Shown: in pieces, positions 11,978-21,032 of the stretch | How positions within the stretch are numbered: the first letter of the stretch is position 1 | How the letters are laid out: every line of letters begins with the position of its first letter | Origin: Bacteroidota bacterium | Lineage (GTDB): Bacteria > Bacteroidota > Rhodothermia > Rhodothermales > Rubricoccaceae | Assembly (NCBI GenBank): GCA_039821555.1 | Contig: JBCBNX010000010.1 | Span: forward strand, 1-64,000 | DNA: 64,000 nt | Reading direction: 5' to 3' | Notes under the pieces: model-generated | Databases searched by the model: none | What the model was told of the DNA's origin: nothing | The model's input: only the letters and a program-made list of their open reading frames with translations | Translations under genes and position numbers: made by a program

Positions 11978-14563
11978 ATGGACCTCTGGAATACGCTCCA
12001 TGGCGCGCTCATGGGCGGCCTCGTCGCCACGCCGCTCTGGGCGATGCTCGCGGGCGTCGTGCTCGTCGCGCTCGTGCTTGGCTACGTCGGTGCGCCGCTC
12101 GGGCTCTGGGCCGCCCTCGGCGCGGTCGCCCTCGTCGGCTTCGGCGCGCCCGTCTGGCTGCTCGCCGCCTTCGCGGCCCTCGTCGTCGTCTTCAACGTGC
12201 CCCCCATTCGGCAGCAGATCACCCGCGCGGTGATGGCGCTCATGGACAAGCTCGGATTCCTACCAACCATCTCGCCAACGGAGAAGGAAGCCATCGACGC
12301 CGGGACGGTGTGGGTCGAGGGCGAACTCTTCAGCGGCAAGCCCGACTTCAAGAAGATCCTCGCCGAGGACTACCCCGACCTCACCGACGAGGAACGCGCT
12401 TTCCTCGAAGGCCCCTGCGAAGAGGTTTGCGAGATGGCCGTCGACTGGGACATCATGCAGCGGCGCGATCTCCCCAACGAGGTCTGGCAGAAGCTCAAAG
12501 ACGACCGCTTCTTCGGCCTCATCATCCCGAAAGAGTACGGGGGTCTCGGCCTCACGCCGTCAGCCAACAGCGCCGTCGTGGAGAAGCTCGCCGCCCGGTC
12601 ACCCGCGCTCGGCATCACGGCGATGGTGCCCAACTCGCTCGGGCCCGCCGAACTGCTCATCCACTACGGCACGCAGGCGCAGCGGGACCACTACCTCCCC
12701 CGCCTCGCGCGCGGCGAGGATATCCCCGCGTTTGCCCTCACCGAGCCTGGCGCGGGCTCCGACGCAGGCGCGATCTCGTCGAAGGGCGTCCTCTTCCGAG
12801 GCGACGATGGCGAGATTTACCTCCGCCTCTCCTGGAAGAAGCGCTACATCACCCTCGCCGCCGTCTCGACGGTGCTCGGCCTCGCCTTCAAGCTCGAAGA
12901 CCCGGACAACCTCCTTGGTAAGGGGAAGAAGCTCGGCATCACCTGCGCGCTCGTCCCGACCGACGCGCCCGGCGTGCACCTCGGCGAGCGTCACGACCCG
13001 CTCGGCATCCCGTTCTACAACTGCCCGACTACCGGTACCGACGTCGTCGTGAAGGCCGAGGAGGCCATCATCGGTGGCACGGCGGGCGCCGGACGCGGTT
13101 GGCGGATGCTCATGGAGTGCCTCTCCGTGGGGCGCGGTATCTCGCTGCCGTCGTCGTCCTCGGGCGGTGCCAAGACGATGCTGCGCGTGGCGAGCGCCCA
13201 CGCCGTCAACCGCAAGCAGTTCGGCCTCTCCATCGGCAAGTTCGAGGGCATCGAGGAGCCGCTGGCCCGCATCGGCGGCATCACGTACATCCTCGAAGCA
13301 GCCCGGCGCTACACCAACGGCGGCCTCGACAAGGGCTCTAAGCCGAGCGTCGTCACGGCGATGATGAAGTACAACGCCACCGAGCTCTACCGCATCGCCA
13401 TCAACGACGCGATGGACATCCTCGGCGGCAACGCGATCAGCCGCGGCCCGCGCAACACCACCGCGAGTGCCTACACCAACCTCCCGATCATGATCACCGT
13501 GGAGGGGGCCAACATCCTCACGCGGACGCTGATGATCTTCGGTCAGGGCGCGATCCGCTGCCACCCGTACGCGCTCAAGGAAATGCTCGCCGTCGAGGCG
13601 GGCGACGTGAAGGCCTTCGACCGCGCCTTCTGGGCGCACATCGGGCACATCGTCCGCAACAAGGTGCGCGCGTTCGTGCTCAGCAGCACGCGCGGCCGCC
13701 TGGCTGGCAGCCCCGTCAGCGGCCCAACGGCGAAGTACTACCGCAAGCTCGCCTGGGCGTCGGCGTCGTTCGCCTTCCTCGCCGACATGGCGATGGGCAC
13801 GCTCGGCGGCAACCTCAAGCGCAAGGAGAAGCTCACCGGCCGCTTCGCCGACATCTTCTCGTGGATGTACCTCGGCTCGGCGGTGCTCAAGCGCTACGAG
13901 GCCGACGGCCGCCGCAAAGAAGACCTCCCGTTCGTCCACTGGTCGATGCAGTACGCCCTCGCCCAGATCCAGGAGGCGTTCGACGGGCTCTATGCCAACA
14001 TGGAGATCCCCGGCGCGACGTGGCTTTTCCGTGGTCCCGTTGCGGCGTGGAGCCGCTTCAACCGCCTCGGTGCGATGCCCTCGGACGACCTCGGTCAGCA
14101 GGTCGCCCAGGCCATCCAGCGCGACGGCGACCAGCGCGAGCGCCTCTCGAACAACATCTACGTCTCCAGCGACCCGACCGACGCGCTCGGCCGCCTGGAG
14201 CATGCCTTCCGGCTCGTCAACCAGGCCCAGCCCGTTGAGAAGAAGCTCTACAAGGCGATCAAGGCGAAGCAACTGCCGAAGAAGGTCCACCCGGCGAAGC
14301 TCGTCGCGATGGCGGTCGAGCAGGGCGTGATCTTGCCCGAGGAGGCCGACCTCCTGCAGCGCGCCGAGATCGCCCGCACGGACGCGATCCAGGTCGACCA
14401 CTTCTCGCTCGCCGAGTACATGGCGACCTCAACGCACCCGCACGGCCCAGCCCCCGAGCACGGCCCGATGCCGGTCGGCAACGACGCGCTCGCGCAAGGC
14501 GACGGTGCTTCCGGTGACGGCGCGGCCGTGTTTGTAACGCCGAGCGCACCGACTGCCTCGTAG
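11978..14563 (+). CDS. fadE: Membrane-associated acyl-CoA dehydrogenase, FadE type
   Basis: The 861-aa product has a hydrophobic N-terminus (two to three membrane segments within residues 8-75) followed by an acyl-CoA dehydrogenase core. Core motifs include FFGLIIPKEYGGLGL, FALTEPGAGSDAGAISSKG and GVHLGERHDPLGIPFYNCP, then a C-terminal FadE extension (DUF1974-like) to about residue 800. This is the layout of E. coli FadE (814 aa), which catalyses the first, FAD-dependent step of fatty-acid beta-oxidation. A Pro/Gly/His tail closes the protein. The next gene is a dienoyl-CoA reductase-like SDR, supporting a fatty-acid degradation role. Confidence 0.95.
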   Translation: MDLWNTLHGALMGGLVATPLWAMLAGVVLVALVLGYVGAPLGLWAALGAVALVGFGAPVWLLAAFAALVVVFNVPPIRQQITRAVMALMDKLGFLPTISPTEKEAIDAGTVWVEGELFSGKPDFKKILAEDYPDLTDEERAFLEGPCEEVCEMAVDWDIMQRRDLPNEVWQKLKDDRFFGLIIPKEYGGLGLTPSANSAVVEKLAARSPALGITAMVPNSLGPAELLIHYGTQAQRDHYLPRLARGEDIPAFALTEPGAGSDAGAISSKGVLFRGDDGEIYLRLSWKKRYITLAAVSTVLGLAFKLEDPDNLLGKGKKLGITCALVPTDAPGVHLGERHDPLGIPFYNCPTTGTDVVVKAEEAIIGGTAGAGRGWRMLMECLSVGRGISLPSSSSGGAKTMLRVASAHAVNRKQFGLSIGKFEGIEEPLARIGGITYILEAARRYTNGGLDKGSKPSVVTAMMKYNATELYRIAINDAMDILGGNAISRGPRNTTASAYTNLPIMITVEGANILTRTLMIFGQGAIRCHPYALKEMLAVEAGDVKAFDRAFWAHIGHIVRNKVRAFVLSSTRGRLAGSPVSGPTAKYYRKLAWASASFAFLADMAMGTLGGNLKRKEKLTGRFADIFSWMYLGSAVLKRYEADGRRKEDLPFVHWSMQYALAQIQEAFDGLYANMEIPGATWLFRGPVAAWSRFNRLGAMPSDDLGQQVAQAIQRDGDQRERLSNNIYVSSDPTDALGRLEHAFRLVNQAQPVEKKLYKAIKAKQLPKKVHPAKLVAMAVEQGVILPEEADLLQRAEIARTDAIQVDHFSLAEYMATSTHPHGPAPEHGPMPVGNDALAQGDGASGDGAAVFVTPSAPTAS

Positions 14564-14585
14564 TCCCTCGATTCACCTCAACCAC

Positions 14586-14624
14586 CGGGGGCGGCTCGCT
14601 GCGGCGGGCCGCTCCCGTAGGTTT
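14586..14624 (+). terminator. fadE terminator hairpin
   Basis: Arms CGGGGGCGGC (14586-14595) and GCCGCTCCCG (14608-14617) pair over 10 bp with one G-U, followed by TAGGTTTTC. It begins 22 bp after the fadE stop. Confidence 0.6.
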
Positions 14625-14636
14625 TCTGGCTAGCTC

Positions 14637-14752
14637 GGCTCTCCCCGTTTGGGCTGACCGTCGCCAAGTTCCTAGATCAACCCAGACTGTCCCCCTCACG
14701 CGTGAGGGGGACAGCTTCGCGACCCTTCGGGGGGAGCGGAGCGGGGGGAGCC
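14637..14752. repeat. Family A dispersed palindromic repeat, copy 2
   Basis: Outer arms GGCTCTCCCCG (14637-14647) and CGGGGGGAGCC (14742-14752). The inner part, 14687-14714, is a perfect 28-bp palindrome whose left half is CTGTCCCCCTCACG. A fragment of family B (GTCATCCTGAGC, 14764-14775) follows directly. Confidence 0.8.
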
Positions 14753-14793
14753 GCTCCGACCTCGTCATCCTGAGCAGGAGATGCTGACGCCCC

Positions 14794-14802
14794 GTAGCTT
14801 CC
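14794..14802 (+). promoter_or_regulatory. Candidate -7 element for the SDR gene
   Basis: GTAGCTTCC, 36 bp before ATG 14838. An identical 9-mer lies 33 bp before the fused E1 gene (52986-52994). Confidence 0.35.
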
Positions 14803-14837
14803 CCACATCCACACCTCTAAACGTTTACACCTCCCCC

Positions 14838-15689
14838 ATGTCTTACTCCTCCGACCTCCTCGCGGGCCAGCACATCGTCGTCACCGGCGGCGGCACGGGC
14901 CTCGGCCGCTCCATGGCGATGCGCTTCGCCGAGCACGGTGCCGCCGTCACGATCTGCGGCCGCCGCACCGAGCCGCTCGAAACCACCGTCGGCGACATCC
15001 GCGAGGCGGGCGGGCAGGCCGAGGGCATCTCGTGCAACCTCCGCGAGGCCGACAGCGTGGTCGCCTTCTTCGAGGAAGCCGAGGAGCGCCAGGGGCCGGT
15101 GACCGGGCTTGTCAACAACGCCGCGGCCAACTTCCTCGCACCCAGCCACACGATCTCGCCCAACGGCTTCGACGCGATCGTCAAGACCAACCTCTACGGC
15201 TCGTTCTACGCCACGCAGTGGTGCGGCCAGCGCTGGATCGAGCGCGAGACGAAGGGCGCCGTGCTCTCCATCTCGACGACCTACGCCGACACGGGCAGTG
15301 CTTTCGTGCTCCCGAGCGCCGTCTCGAAGGCGGGCATCGTGGCGATGACGAAGTCGCTCGCGGCGGAGTGGGGCGTCTATGGGATCCGGCTCAACTGCAT
15401 CGCGCCGGGGCCGTTTCCGACCGACGGCGCGTGGAAGCGGCTCGTCCCGAGCGAGGAGATGGCCGAGAACATGCGCCTGCGCGTGCCGCTGCGCCGCTTC
15501 GGCGTCCACGAGGAACTGACCAACCTCTCGACCTTCCTGATGAGCGATCTCGCGAGCTACCTCACCGGCCAGAACGTGGTCCTCGACGGCGGCGAGGTGC
15601 TCAACGCCGGCGGCCAGTTCAACGACTTCACGAAGATGGACCGCGACGGTATCCTCACCATGTTCGAGATGATGCGGCCGTCGAAATGA
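14838..15689 (+). CDS. 2,4-dienoyl-CoA reductase-like SDR oxidoreductase
   Basis: This 283-aa short-chain dehydrogenase has the NAD(P)-binding motif VVTGGGTGLGRSMA near residue 15, VNNAAANF, and LRLNCIAPGPFPTDGA-like segments near residue 190. The usual YxxxK is replaced by SAVSKAG, with Ser in the Tyr position. That is characteristic of mitochondrial-type 2,4-dienoyl-CoA reductases (DECR1), whose downstream block SLAAEWGVYGIR and LDGGEVLNAGGQF it also resembles. Predicted role: NADPH reduction of 2,4-dienoyl-CoA during oxidation of unsaturated fatty acids, fitting its position after fadE. ATG 14838 precedes the conserved N-terminus; the open frame before it is repeat sequence. Confidence 0.88.
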   Translation: MSYSSDLLAGQHIVVTGGGTGLGRSMAMRFAEHGAAVTICGRRTEPLETTVGDIREAGGQAEGISCNLREADSVVAFFEEAEERQGPVTGLVNNAAANFLAPSHTISPNGFDAIVKTNLYGSFYATQWCGQRWIERETKGAVLSISTTYADTGSAFVLPSAVSKAGIVAMTKSLAAEWGVYGIRLNCIAPGPFPTDGAWKRLVPSEEMAENMRLRVPLRRFGVHEELTNLSTFLMSDLASYLTGQNVVLDGGEVLNAGGQFNDFTKMDRDGILTMFEMMRPSK

Positions 15690-15845
15690 CCTCCAGGTAG
15701 ACGTAAAGGCAGGGTATTGGCGAATGAATCGGACGTTATGGAAAATTGGCTTCCTGGTAGAAACGACTTGGTTTTGATCAGGGAATCCCCTATCGTCCGA
15801 TAGCCCCACCCTGTTTGCCCTCTTCATCAACACGTGAGGTCTGTT

Positions 15846-18719
15846 ATGGGTTACGTCTTCTCTCTCTCTCTCTCTCTCTCTGGTAGTCTAGCGGTTAGAC
15901 TCAGTAGGCGCGTTCCGGTATGGGTGGTGTTCGCTCTTGCCTGGGTGTTGAGTGGAAATGCCCTGCTGGCTCAGTCGCAAGATTTCTGCGACGAGGTGTT
16001 TACACCGTACATGGGGCCAACACCGCCACCGAACGCAAGTTCTCCACCGGTTCCTAGTGTTATTGAGGTGCCTGTAGCCGTTCACGTTATCACGAAAGAA
16101 GACGGCACCACTTTGGAGAACGCGACGGGGTATGTCTCAAAGGCAACCATTGACCAGCAGATCTCCCTGTTCGATGCGGCGTTTACGAGTCCCAACCCCT
16201 CACCCAGTCTACCGTCCTACGATTTTAAGATGGTAGCACTCACGTATACGCAGGATGACGATTGGCATACACTCAATGATGGCAATCCTCCTGCCAACCC
16301 TAACCCTGAGTTCGTGCAGGTAACCAATCAAATTAGCATTGACCCTAGTAGGGTTCTTAATTTCTACATAGTTGACTATTCAGCACGAGGTAGAGGTTCT
16401 TTGCCGACTACTTATCCGACGCAGGATGATCCTGGAGATGCGATTTTTGTTGATTACAAAGTGCTTCCTGGCGGGAGCGATACGTCTTACAACGACGGAG
16501 ACGTGGCTATCCATGAGGTCGGTCACTATCTGGGCCTGTACCACACCTTCCACCAGTTGCGAGACGAGGACTTGTTGCCGATACACAGCCCTCAGGAGAT
16601 CTGCATGGAGGACCCTGGCACGGGAGATATCGTGTCGGATACAAGTCCGCATCTAGGTCCTCAGGGATGTCCTGTTACGTTCAATACGTGCTTGCAATTC
16701 AATCCTCAGGCAGGCGTCCCGCCTGTCGAGAACTACATGAACGTCCAGAAAAAGCAGTGTCTCATGGAGTTCACGGCCGGGCAGTTTACGCGCATGAGAG
16801 ACGAGGCGGTGGCAGGTCGCCCCTCGCTCGTCTATACAAGCTGGGACGAGGTCTTCCTCACCGACGATCTCGTCATCGGGGCGAACCAGACCTACACGTT
16901 CTACGATGTCGATGTGCGTGTGGGCCTCTTTGCGGGCGTCCAGGTTCTCGGAGAGCTAAACGCGGAGGGCACGACGTTCACTGAGAGCAGCATCGGACAA
17001 GGCTGGGGCGGCATTCGCTACGAGCAGGGCAGCACGGGCCTGCTTCAGGACGCCACCGTCGAACTCGTCAACGACCAGAGCGGGTCCAGTCCGTCACCCT
17101 CGGTCTACGTGCACAACGCCGACCCGATCTTCGAAGGCGTCATCATCCAGGACGGCACCGGCGACGGCCTCTTCGTCACCGGCAGTGGTGCCGACGTCAC
17201 GATGCGCTCTAGTAGCAATCGGCAGTCTGAGATCCTTCGACACACCCAACAGAATGGTGTGGTCTCCGCTTCGGGGGCGGACGTGACGCTCGAAAGGGTA
17301 CGCATCCAAGAAAGCGGGCTCTCAGGCGTCTACGCCACCAACGGGGCTGACGTGTTTATGCATGTCTCCACAGTGGACGATAGCCAGCAAGGGGCAGCGG
17401 CTTACTTCAACGGTCGTGTGCTCCTGGGGCGTCCTGGGCAGAACGGCATAGTCACCGGCCAGAACAACCTCCTCGCGGATAGTCAGATCAGCACGCTCTC
17501 CACTCAATACGGGGCAACCGTCTATGGCGGCGGCAGCGGTATCAGCTTCGACTCCAACTACCGCAACAACTGGTTGCGGCTCAACAGCGGCAACCCCAAC
17601 CAGAAACACGCCACCATCGGCTACGCCGACGTGATTGCGGAGTGCAACTACTGGGACGAGCCGACAGGGCCGGACCCAGCGCGCGTCTTCATCGGCGGCT
17701 ATGGGGTCTTCGACGGCTCGCCCTTCCTCTACGATCCGCCCGCTATCTCCCTCACCTGCGGGACCACGCCTCCGCAGAACGATATCACGACGGGCGGTGA
17801 CACCTTCGCGCGTCGTACGGACGCAGGGATTGAGGGGGCGAAGGATGACAGTACCGAGGAAGGTGGGCCGCCAAAGGGTATGTCGGAAGACCGCTGGCTT
17901 GCCATCGTAGAGGGGGCCGAGAACCCCGACCTGAACGTCGGTATTGGCCATGCCGTGAACGCCATTCAGAGCGCTCGCACCGACTTCGACGCGCAGCGTG
18001 CGTTCGACGTGGCCGCACAACTCGGGCGGAATGAGGCACACCCTGGTCTCGAAGGCTTCCTGCACGGGCAGAGCCGCACCCAGAAGCACGGCGGGTATGC
18101 GCATGCCGCGCTCGCAGAGATCTACTACGGCACGGGTCGCCACGACGAGGCGCGTGCGACGGCAACCGCGCTCACCACGGAGTACGCGGAGACCGACCAC
18201 GCACGGCGCGGATGGCTCACGCTTTACGTCGTAGCGCAGGACGCAGGCGACTTCGCTGAGGCGGATGCTGCTCTGGCAGCGGTACACGCCGGGTGGCCTG
18301 GGCACGAGACGGAGGTGCTTGGTCGGGCGCTCGCTCTGGCGCGCGAAGGCGACCGGGTCGAAAGAGGCGGCGTACAGACGCCAAGCACCCCGCGCACGGC
18401 AGCCCCTTCGGTACAAGCCTTCGCCGTGGACGAGACCGTGCCGACGACCACTGAACTGCGTGCGCCCTATCCCAACCCGACGGCCTCAGGCGTGACGGTG
18501 CCGCTGGCGCTCGCTCGGGACGCCGAGGTGACGCTCTGGCTCGTGAACACGCTTGGGCAGCGGGTGCAGACCCTCGAAGCGCAGACCGCGCGGGCAGGCC
18601 TACGCGCCTACGAGATCGAGACGGCCAACCTGGCTCCGGGTGTGTACCTCGTGCAGGCGACCGTGGCGATGCAGGCGGCAACGGAGCAGTTCACGCGCAC
18701 GCTCACGGTGGTGCGATGA
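15846..18719 (+). CDS. Secreted pappalysin-like (M43) metalloprotease with beta-helix region and T9SS sorting domain
   Basis: The 957-aa product has an N-terminal signal region (VFALAWVLSGNALLAQ) and a metalloprotease domain (about 60-320). The zinc motif is HEVGHYLGLYH (His 223) and the Met-turn is ENYMN, as in M43 proteases. A beta-helix-like region follows (about 340-620: FEGVIIQDGTGDGLFVTGSGADV, repeated NGxDVxxxxS turns), then a helical segment. The end is a T9SS type A sorting domain (APYPNPTASGVTVPL ... GLRAYEIETANLAPGVYLVQ). It should be exported by Sec then T9SS. A (TC)11T run lies 12 nt past the start codon, making expression potentially phase-variable. The first third is distinctly AT-richer than the rest. 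GTG 15834 is an alternative start. Confidence 0.88.
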   Translation: MGYVFSLSLSLSGSLAVRLSRRVPVWVVFALAWVLSGNALLAQSQDFCDEVFTPYMGPTPPPNASSPPVPSVIEVPVAVHVITKEDGTTLENATGYVSKATIDQQISLFDAAFTSPNPSPSLPSYDFKMVALTYTQDDDWHTLNDGNPPANPNPEFVQVTNQISIDPSRVLNFYIVDYSARGRGSLPTTYPTQDDPGDAIFVDYKVLPGGSDTSYNDGDVAIHEVGHYLGLYHTFHQLRDEDLLPIHSPQEICMEDPGTGDIVSDTSPHLGPQGCPVTFNTCLQFNPQAGVPPVENYMNVQKKQCLMEFTAGQFTRMRDEAVAGRPSLVYTSWDEVFLTDDLVIGANQTYTFYDVDVRVGLFAGVQVLGELNAEGTTFTESSIGQGWGGIRYEQGSTGLLQDATVELVNDQSGSSPSPSVYVHNADPIFEGVIIQDGTGDGLFVTGSGADVTMRSSSNRQSEILRHTQQNGVVSASGADVTLERVRIQESGLSGVYATNGADVFMHVSTVDDSQQGAAAYFNGRVLLGRPGQNGIVTGQNNLLADSQISTLSTQYGATVYGGGSGISFDSNYRNNWLRLNSGNPNQKHATIGYADVIAECNYWDEPTGPDPARVFIGGYGVFDGSPFLYDPPAISLTCGTTPPQNDITTGGDTFARRTDAGIEGAKDDSTEEGGPPKGMSEDRWLAIVEGAENPDLNVGIGHAVNAIQSARTDFDAQRAFDVAAQLGRNEAHPGLEGFLHGQSRTQKHGGYAHAALAEIYYGTGRHDEARATATALTTEYAETDHARRGWLTLYVVAQDAGDFAEADAALAAVHAGWPGHETEVLGRALALAREGDRVERGGVQTPSTPRTAAPSVQAFAVDETVPTTTELRAPYPNPTASGVTVPLALARDAEVTLWLVNTLGQRVQTLEAQTARAGLRAYEIETANLAPGVYLVQATVAMQAATEQFTRTLTVVR
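15859..15881 (+). repeat. CT dinucleotide microsatellite inside the signal-peptide coding region
   Basis: (TC)11T, 23 nt, encoding alternating Ser-Leu after MGYVF. Loss or gain of one unit shifts the reading frame, so slipped-strand mispairing would switch the 957-aa protease off and on. Confidence 0.9.
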
Positions 18720-20053
18720 GGTGGACCCTCCTCGTGGCTGTAGCCCTTGTAGGGCTGAGTGCCCCCGGTGCACGCGCTCAGGGGGCACCGTCTGGTGAGG
18801 CCCCAATCGCGTGGGAGGTGGTCGAGAACGCCACGGACACGCGGGGCCTCTCGGTGTCGGGTGACTCGACGGTGTACCTCACCGGCGGGCGGGGCACATG
18901 GGTGTGGCGGCGCTCCGGGCCGGACCGTTTCGTGGAGGTCAACGCCCAGCGTAATTTCGGGAGTATACTCATGGCGTCAAATGGATGGCTCTTCCTTGTA
19001 AGCGCCGATCTTCGCATCTCGAAGGACTACTTAGGAGTAGGAGGAGAAACCCCTGTTGCGGTAGATCTCGGGAAGGCAGTGATCGAGACGCACTCCGGCG
19101 CGCTCATCGCCGCCACTGACAACCTCGGCGTCGAGCGCTCCACCGACGGTGGCGACTCCTGGACCGTCATCGGCCGCGACGACCCCATCTTCCAGAGCGT
19201 CTTCGGGCGCGCCTTCGCCCAGAGTCCGCCCACGCCTGAACTCCCCCATGGGCGGCTCGTCGTGGCGGGCCTCGGCGGAGCCGCCGTCTCCACCGACGAC
19301 GGGCTCACATGGCAGTCGTCGAACCTCACGCGCTTCTTCGGCTACGACTCCGAGGACGTGATCTACTCGGCGGTTCACGACGCGTTTTACACGTACATGA
19401 ACGGCCCGGTGGAGGACGGCGGGAGCGAGAAGGGCGTCGTGCGAGAGAGCACCGACGGGCGTACGTGGACGACGCGAGGACGGCTGCCCGCAGACATCTT
19501 CGGCTTCGTGGGGCGGCTCGCAGCCGGGCCTGACGGTAGCCTGTGGGGCGTGATGGTGAGTGGCCAGGACACGACGCAGTTTGGCGCGGTCTACCGCTCT
19601 TTGGACCGGGGGGCGACCTGGGAGAACGTAGGGCAGTTCGACGGGCGGGAGTTGATCGGCGAGCCGTTCCACATGGAGGACGTAGTCATAGACTGGGAGG
19701 GCCGCGTGTGGGTAGGGACCCAGCGGACGGTGCTGCGCTCGGTGGAGCCGGTGGCGGCGTCGGCGAGTGAGGAGGTGCCGGGAAAGCCGAGTGATTCGGT
19801 GCTGGGTGTGCCGTACCCGAATCCCACGCAGGACGCCGTGACGGTGCCGCTTACGCTCGCGCAGCCCGCCGAGGCGCGTGTGGTGGTCTACGACGTGCTA
19901 GGCCGCGAGGTCGCTGTGCTAGCCGATGGCGCTCAGGCGGCAGGCACGCATGCCCTCGTGATCGAGACGGCAGCATGGCCAGCGGGCGCCTACCTGATCC
20001 GAGCCACCGTAGACGGGGCGGCAGAGACACGGCAGGTGACCGTGTCGCGGTAA
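18716..20053 (+). CDS. Secreted BNR/sialidase-like repeat protein with T9SS sorting domain
   Basis: The ATG overlaps the protease stop codon (ATGA), implying translational coupling. The 445-aa product has a signal peptide (MRWTLLVAVALVGLSAPGARAQ) and a beta-propeller-like body with Asp-box motifs (STDGGDSWTVIG, STDDGLTWQSS, STDGRTWTTRG, SLDRGATWENVG). A C-terminal T9SS sorting domain follows (GVPYPNPTQDAVTVPLTL to AAWPAGAYLIRATV). Asp-box propellers bind glycans or proteins; catalytic sialidase residues were not evident, so the ligand is unknown. The two sorting domains are similar, so both proteins probably go to the same T9SS. Confidence 0.85.
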   Translation: MRWTLLVAVALVGLSAPGARAQGAPSGEAPIAWEVVENATDTRGLSVSGDSTVYLTGGRGTWVWRRSGPDRFVEVNAQRNFGSILMASNGWLFLVSADLRISKDYLGVGGETPVAVDLGKAVIETHSGALIAATDNLGVERSTDGGDSWTVIGRDDPIFQSVFGRAFAQSPPTPELPHGRLVVAGLGGAAVSTDDGLTWQSSNLTRFFGYDSEDVIYSAVHDAFYTYMNGPVEDGGSEKGVVRESTDGRTWTTRGRLPADIFGFVGRLAAGPDGSLWGVMVSGQDTTQFGAVYRSLDRGATWENVGQFDGRELIGEPFHMEDVVIDWEGRVWVGTQRTVLRSVEPVAASASEEVPGKPSDSVLGVPYPNPTQDAVTVPLTLAQPAEARVVVYDVLGREVAVLADGAQAAGTHALVIETAAWPAGAYLIRATVDGAAETRQVTVSR

Positions 20054-20240
20054 ACGTGACTCCGAGTCATGCGGGCCACGGGGCTGCGCAGGCATCCTGA
20101 CGATGTTCGAGAGGTTGCAGCCCTCCAGGTAAAGCGGCGTCGCTGACGCAGGCGCTGCGAGGAAGCTGGCACGAGGTTTGGCGGTAGGAGCGGTACCCAC
20201 ATGCCTCCGTGGGTGTCGCTCTAACCTCCGTCCTGGCATC

Positions 20241-21032
20241 GTGACTCGTTTCCTACTCCTCGTCGCCCTCGTTCTCGGTGTCAGCGCGTGGCTCGTGTGG
20301 GAAGGGGGCGAGAGCGCGCCGCCTTCGAACGGGTTCGTCTTCCACCGCGTCGCGCATGCCGGCGGCGGCCTCGACGGGCAGACGTACACAAACTCGATGG
20401 AGGCGCTCGACCAGAGCGCGGCGCGCGGCTTCGTCTACATCGAACTCGATCTGCTGTTCACCACCGACGGCGAACTCGTCTGCCTGCACGACTGGGACGA
20501 CTTCGGTGGGGAGGCGCTGTCGTACGACCAGTTCCGTACCGCCGTCGAGGCGCGCGGGACGTTCGACAACTGCGACCTGGAGCGGCTCCGCACATGGATG
20601 ACGACGCACACGCAGGTTCACCTCGTCACCGACGTAAAAGGCGACAACCTCGACGCCCTGGCTCTGATTCGGGCGCGTATCCCGGAGGCCACTCGCCGCG
20701 TCATCCCGCAGGTCTATCACCCCGAGGCCTTCGCGGAGGCAAAGCGCCTGGGCTTCGAGCAGGTGATCTGGACGCTCTACCGCTACGACGGTAGCGTCGA
20801 GGACGTGATCGCCTGGACGGAACGGTTCGAGGGGCCGTTCGCCGTGACGATGCCCAAGGCGCGGGCGCGGACGAACCTACCGCAAGCGCTGGCCCAACGT
20901 GGTGTCCCGACCTACGTACACACCGTGAACGGGGCCGACGAAGCCGAGACCTATCGCACCGAGGCGGACATCACGGAGGTGTACACGGATTTTCTGCCGC
21001 CCCACTCGCCCGCCGAAGCACAGTCACCGTGA
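20241..21032 (+). CDS. Glycerophosphodiester phosphodiesterase-like protein, membrane-anchored or secreted
   Basis: The 263-aa product from GTG 20241 starts with a hydrophobic helix (FLLLVALVLGVSAWLVW) followed by a GDPD/PI-PLC TIM-barrel. Landmarks are VAHAGGGLDG, YTNSMEALDQSAARGFVYIELDL, TTDGELVCLHDWDD and LVTDVKGDNLDAL. The acid pair ELD and the HD histidine are present. The usual HRG is HAG here, a form also seen in a GDPD subgroup with TNSxEA, so activity is plausible but the substrate is uncertain. GTG is preferred because ATG is absent before the helix. Its stop overlaps the convergent neighbour by 9 bp. Confidence 0.75.
   Translation: MTRFLLLVALVLGVSAWLVWEGGESAPPSNGFVFHRVAHAGGGLDGQTYTNSMEALDQSAARGFVYIELDLLFTTDGELVCLHDWDDFGGEALSYDQFRTAVEARGTFDNCDLERLRTWMTTHTQVHLVTDVKGDNLDALALIRARIPEATRRVIPQVYHPEAFAEAKRLGFEQVIWTLYRYDGSVEDVIAWTERFEGPFAVTMPKARARTNLPQALAQRGVPTYVHTVNGADEAETYRTEADITEVYTDFLPPHSPAEAQSP

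Noticed and set aside
12599..14401. A 600-codon open frame antisense to fadE.
   Set aside because: Shadow frame; fadE motifs are unambiguous.
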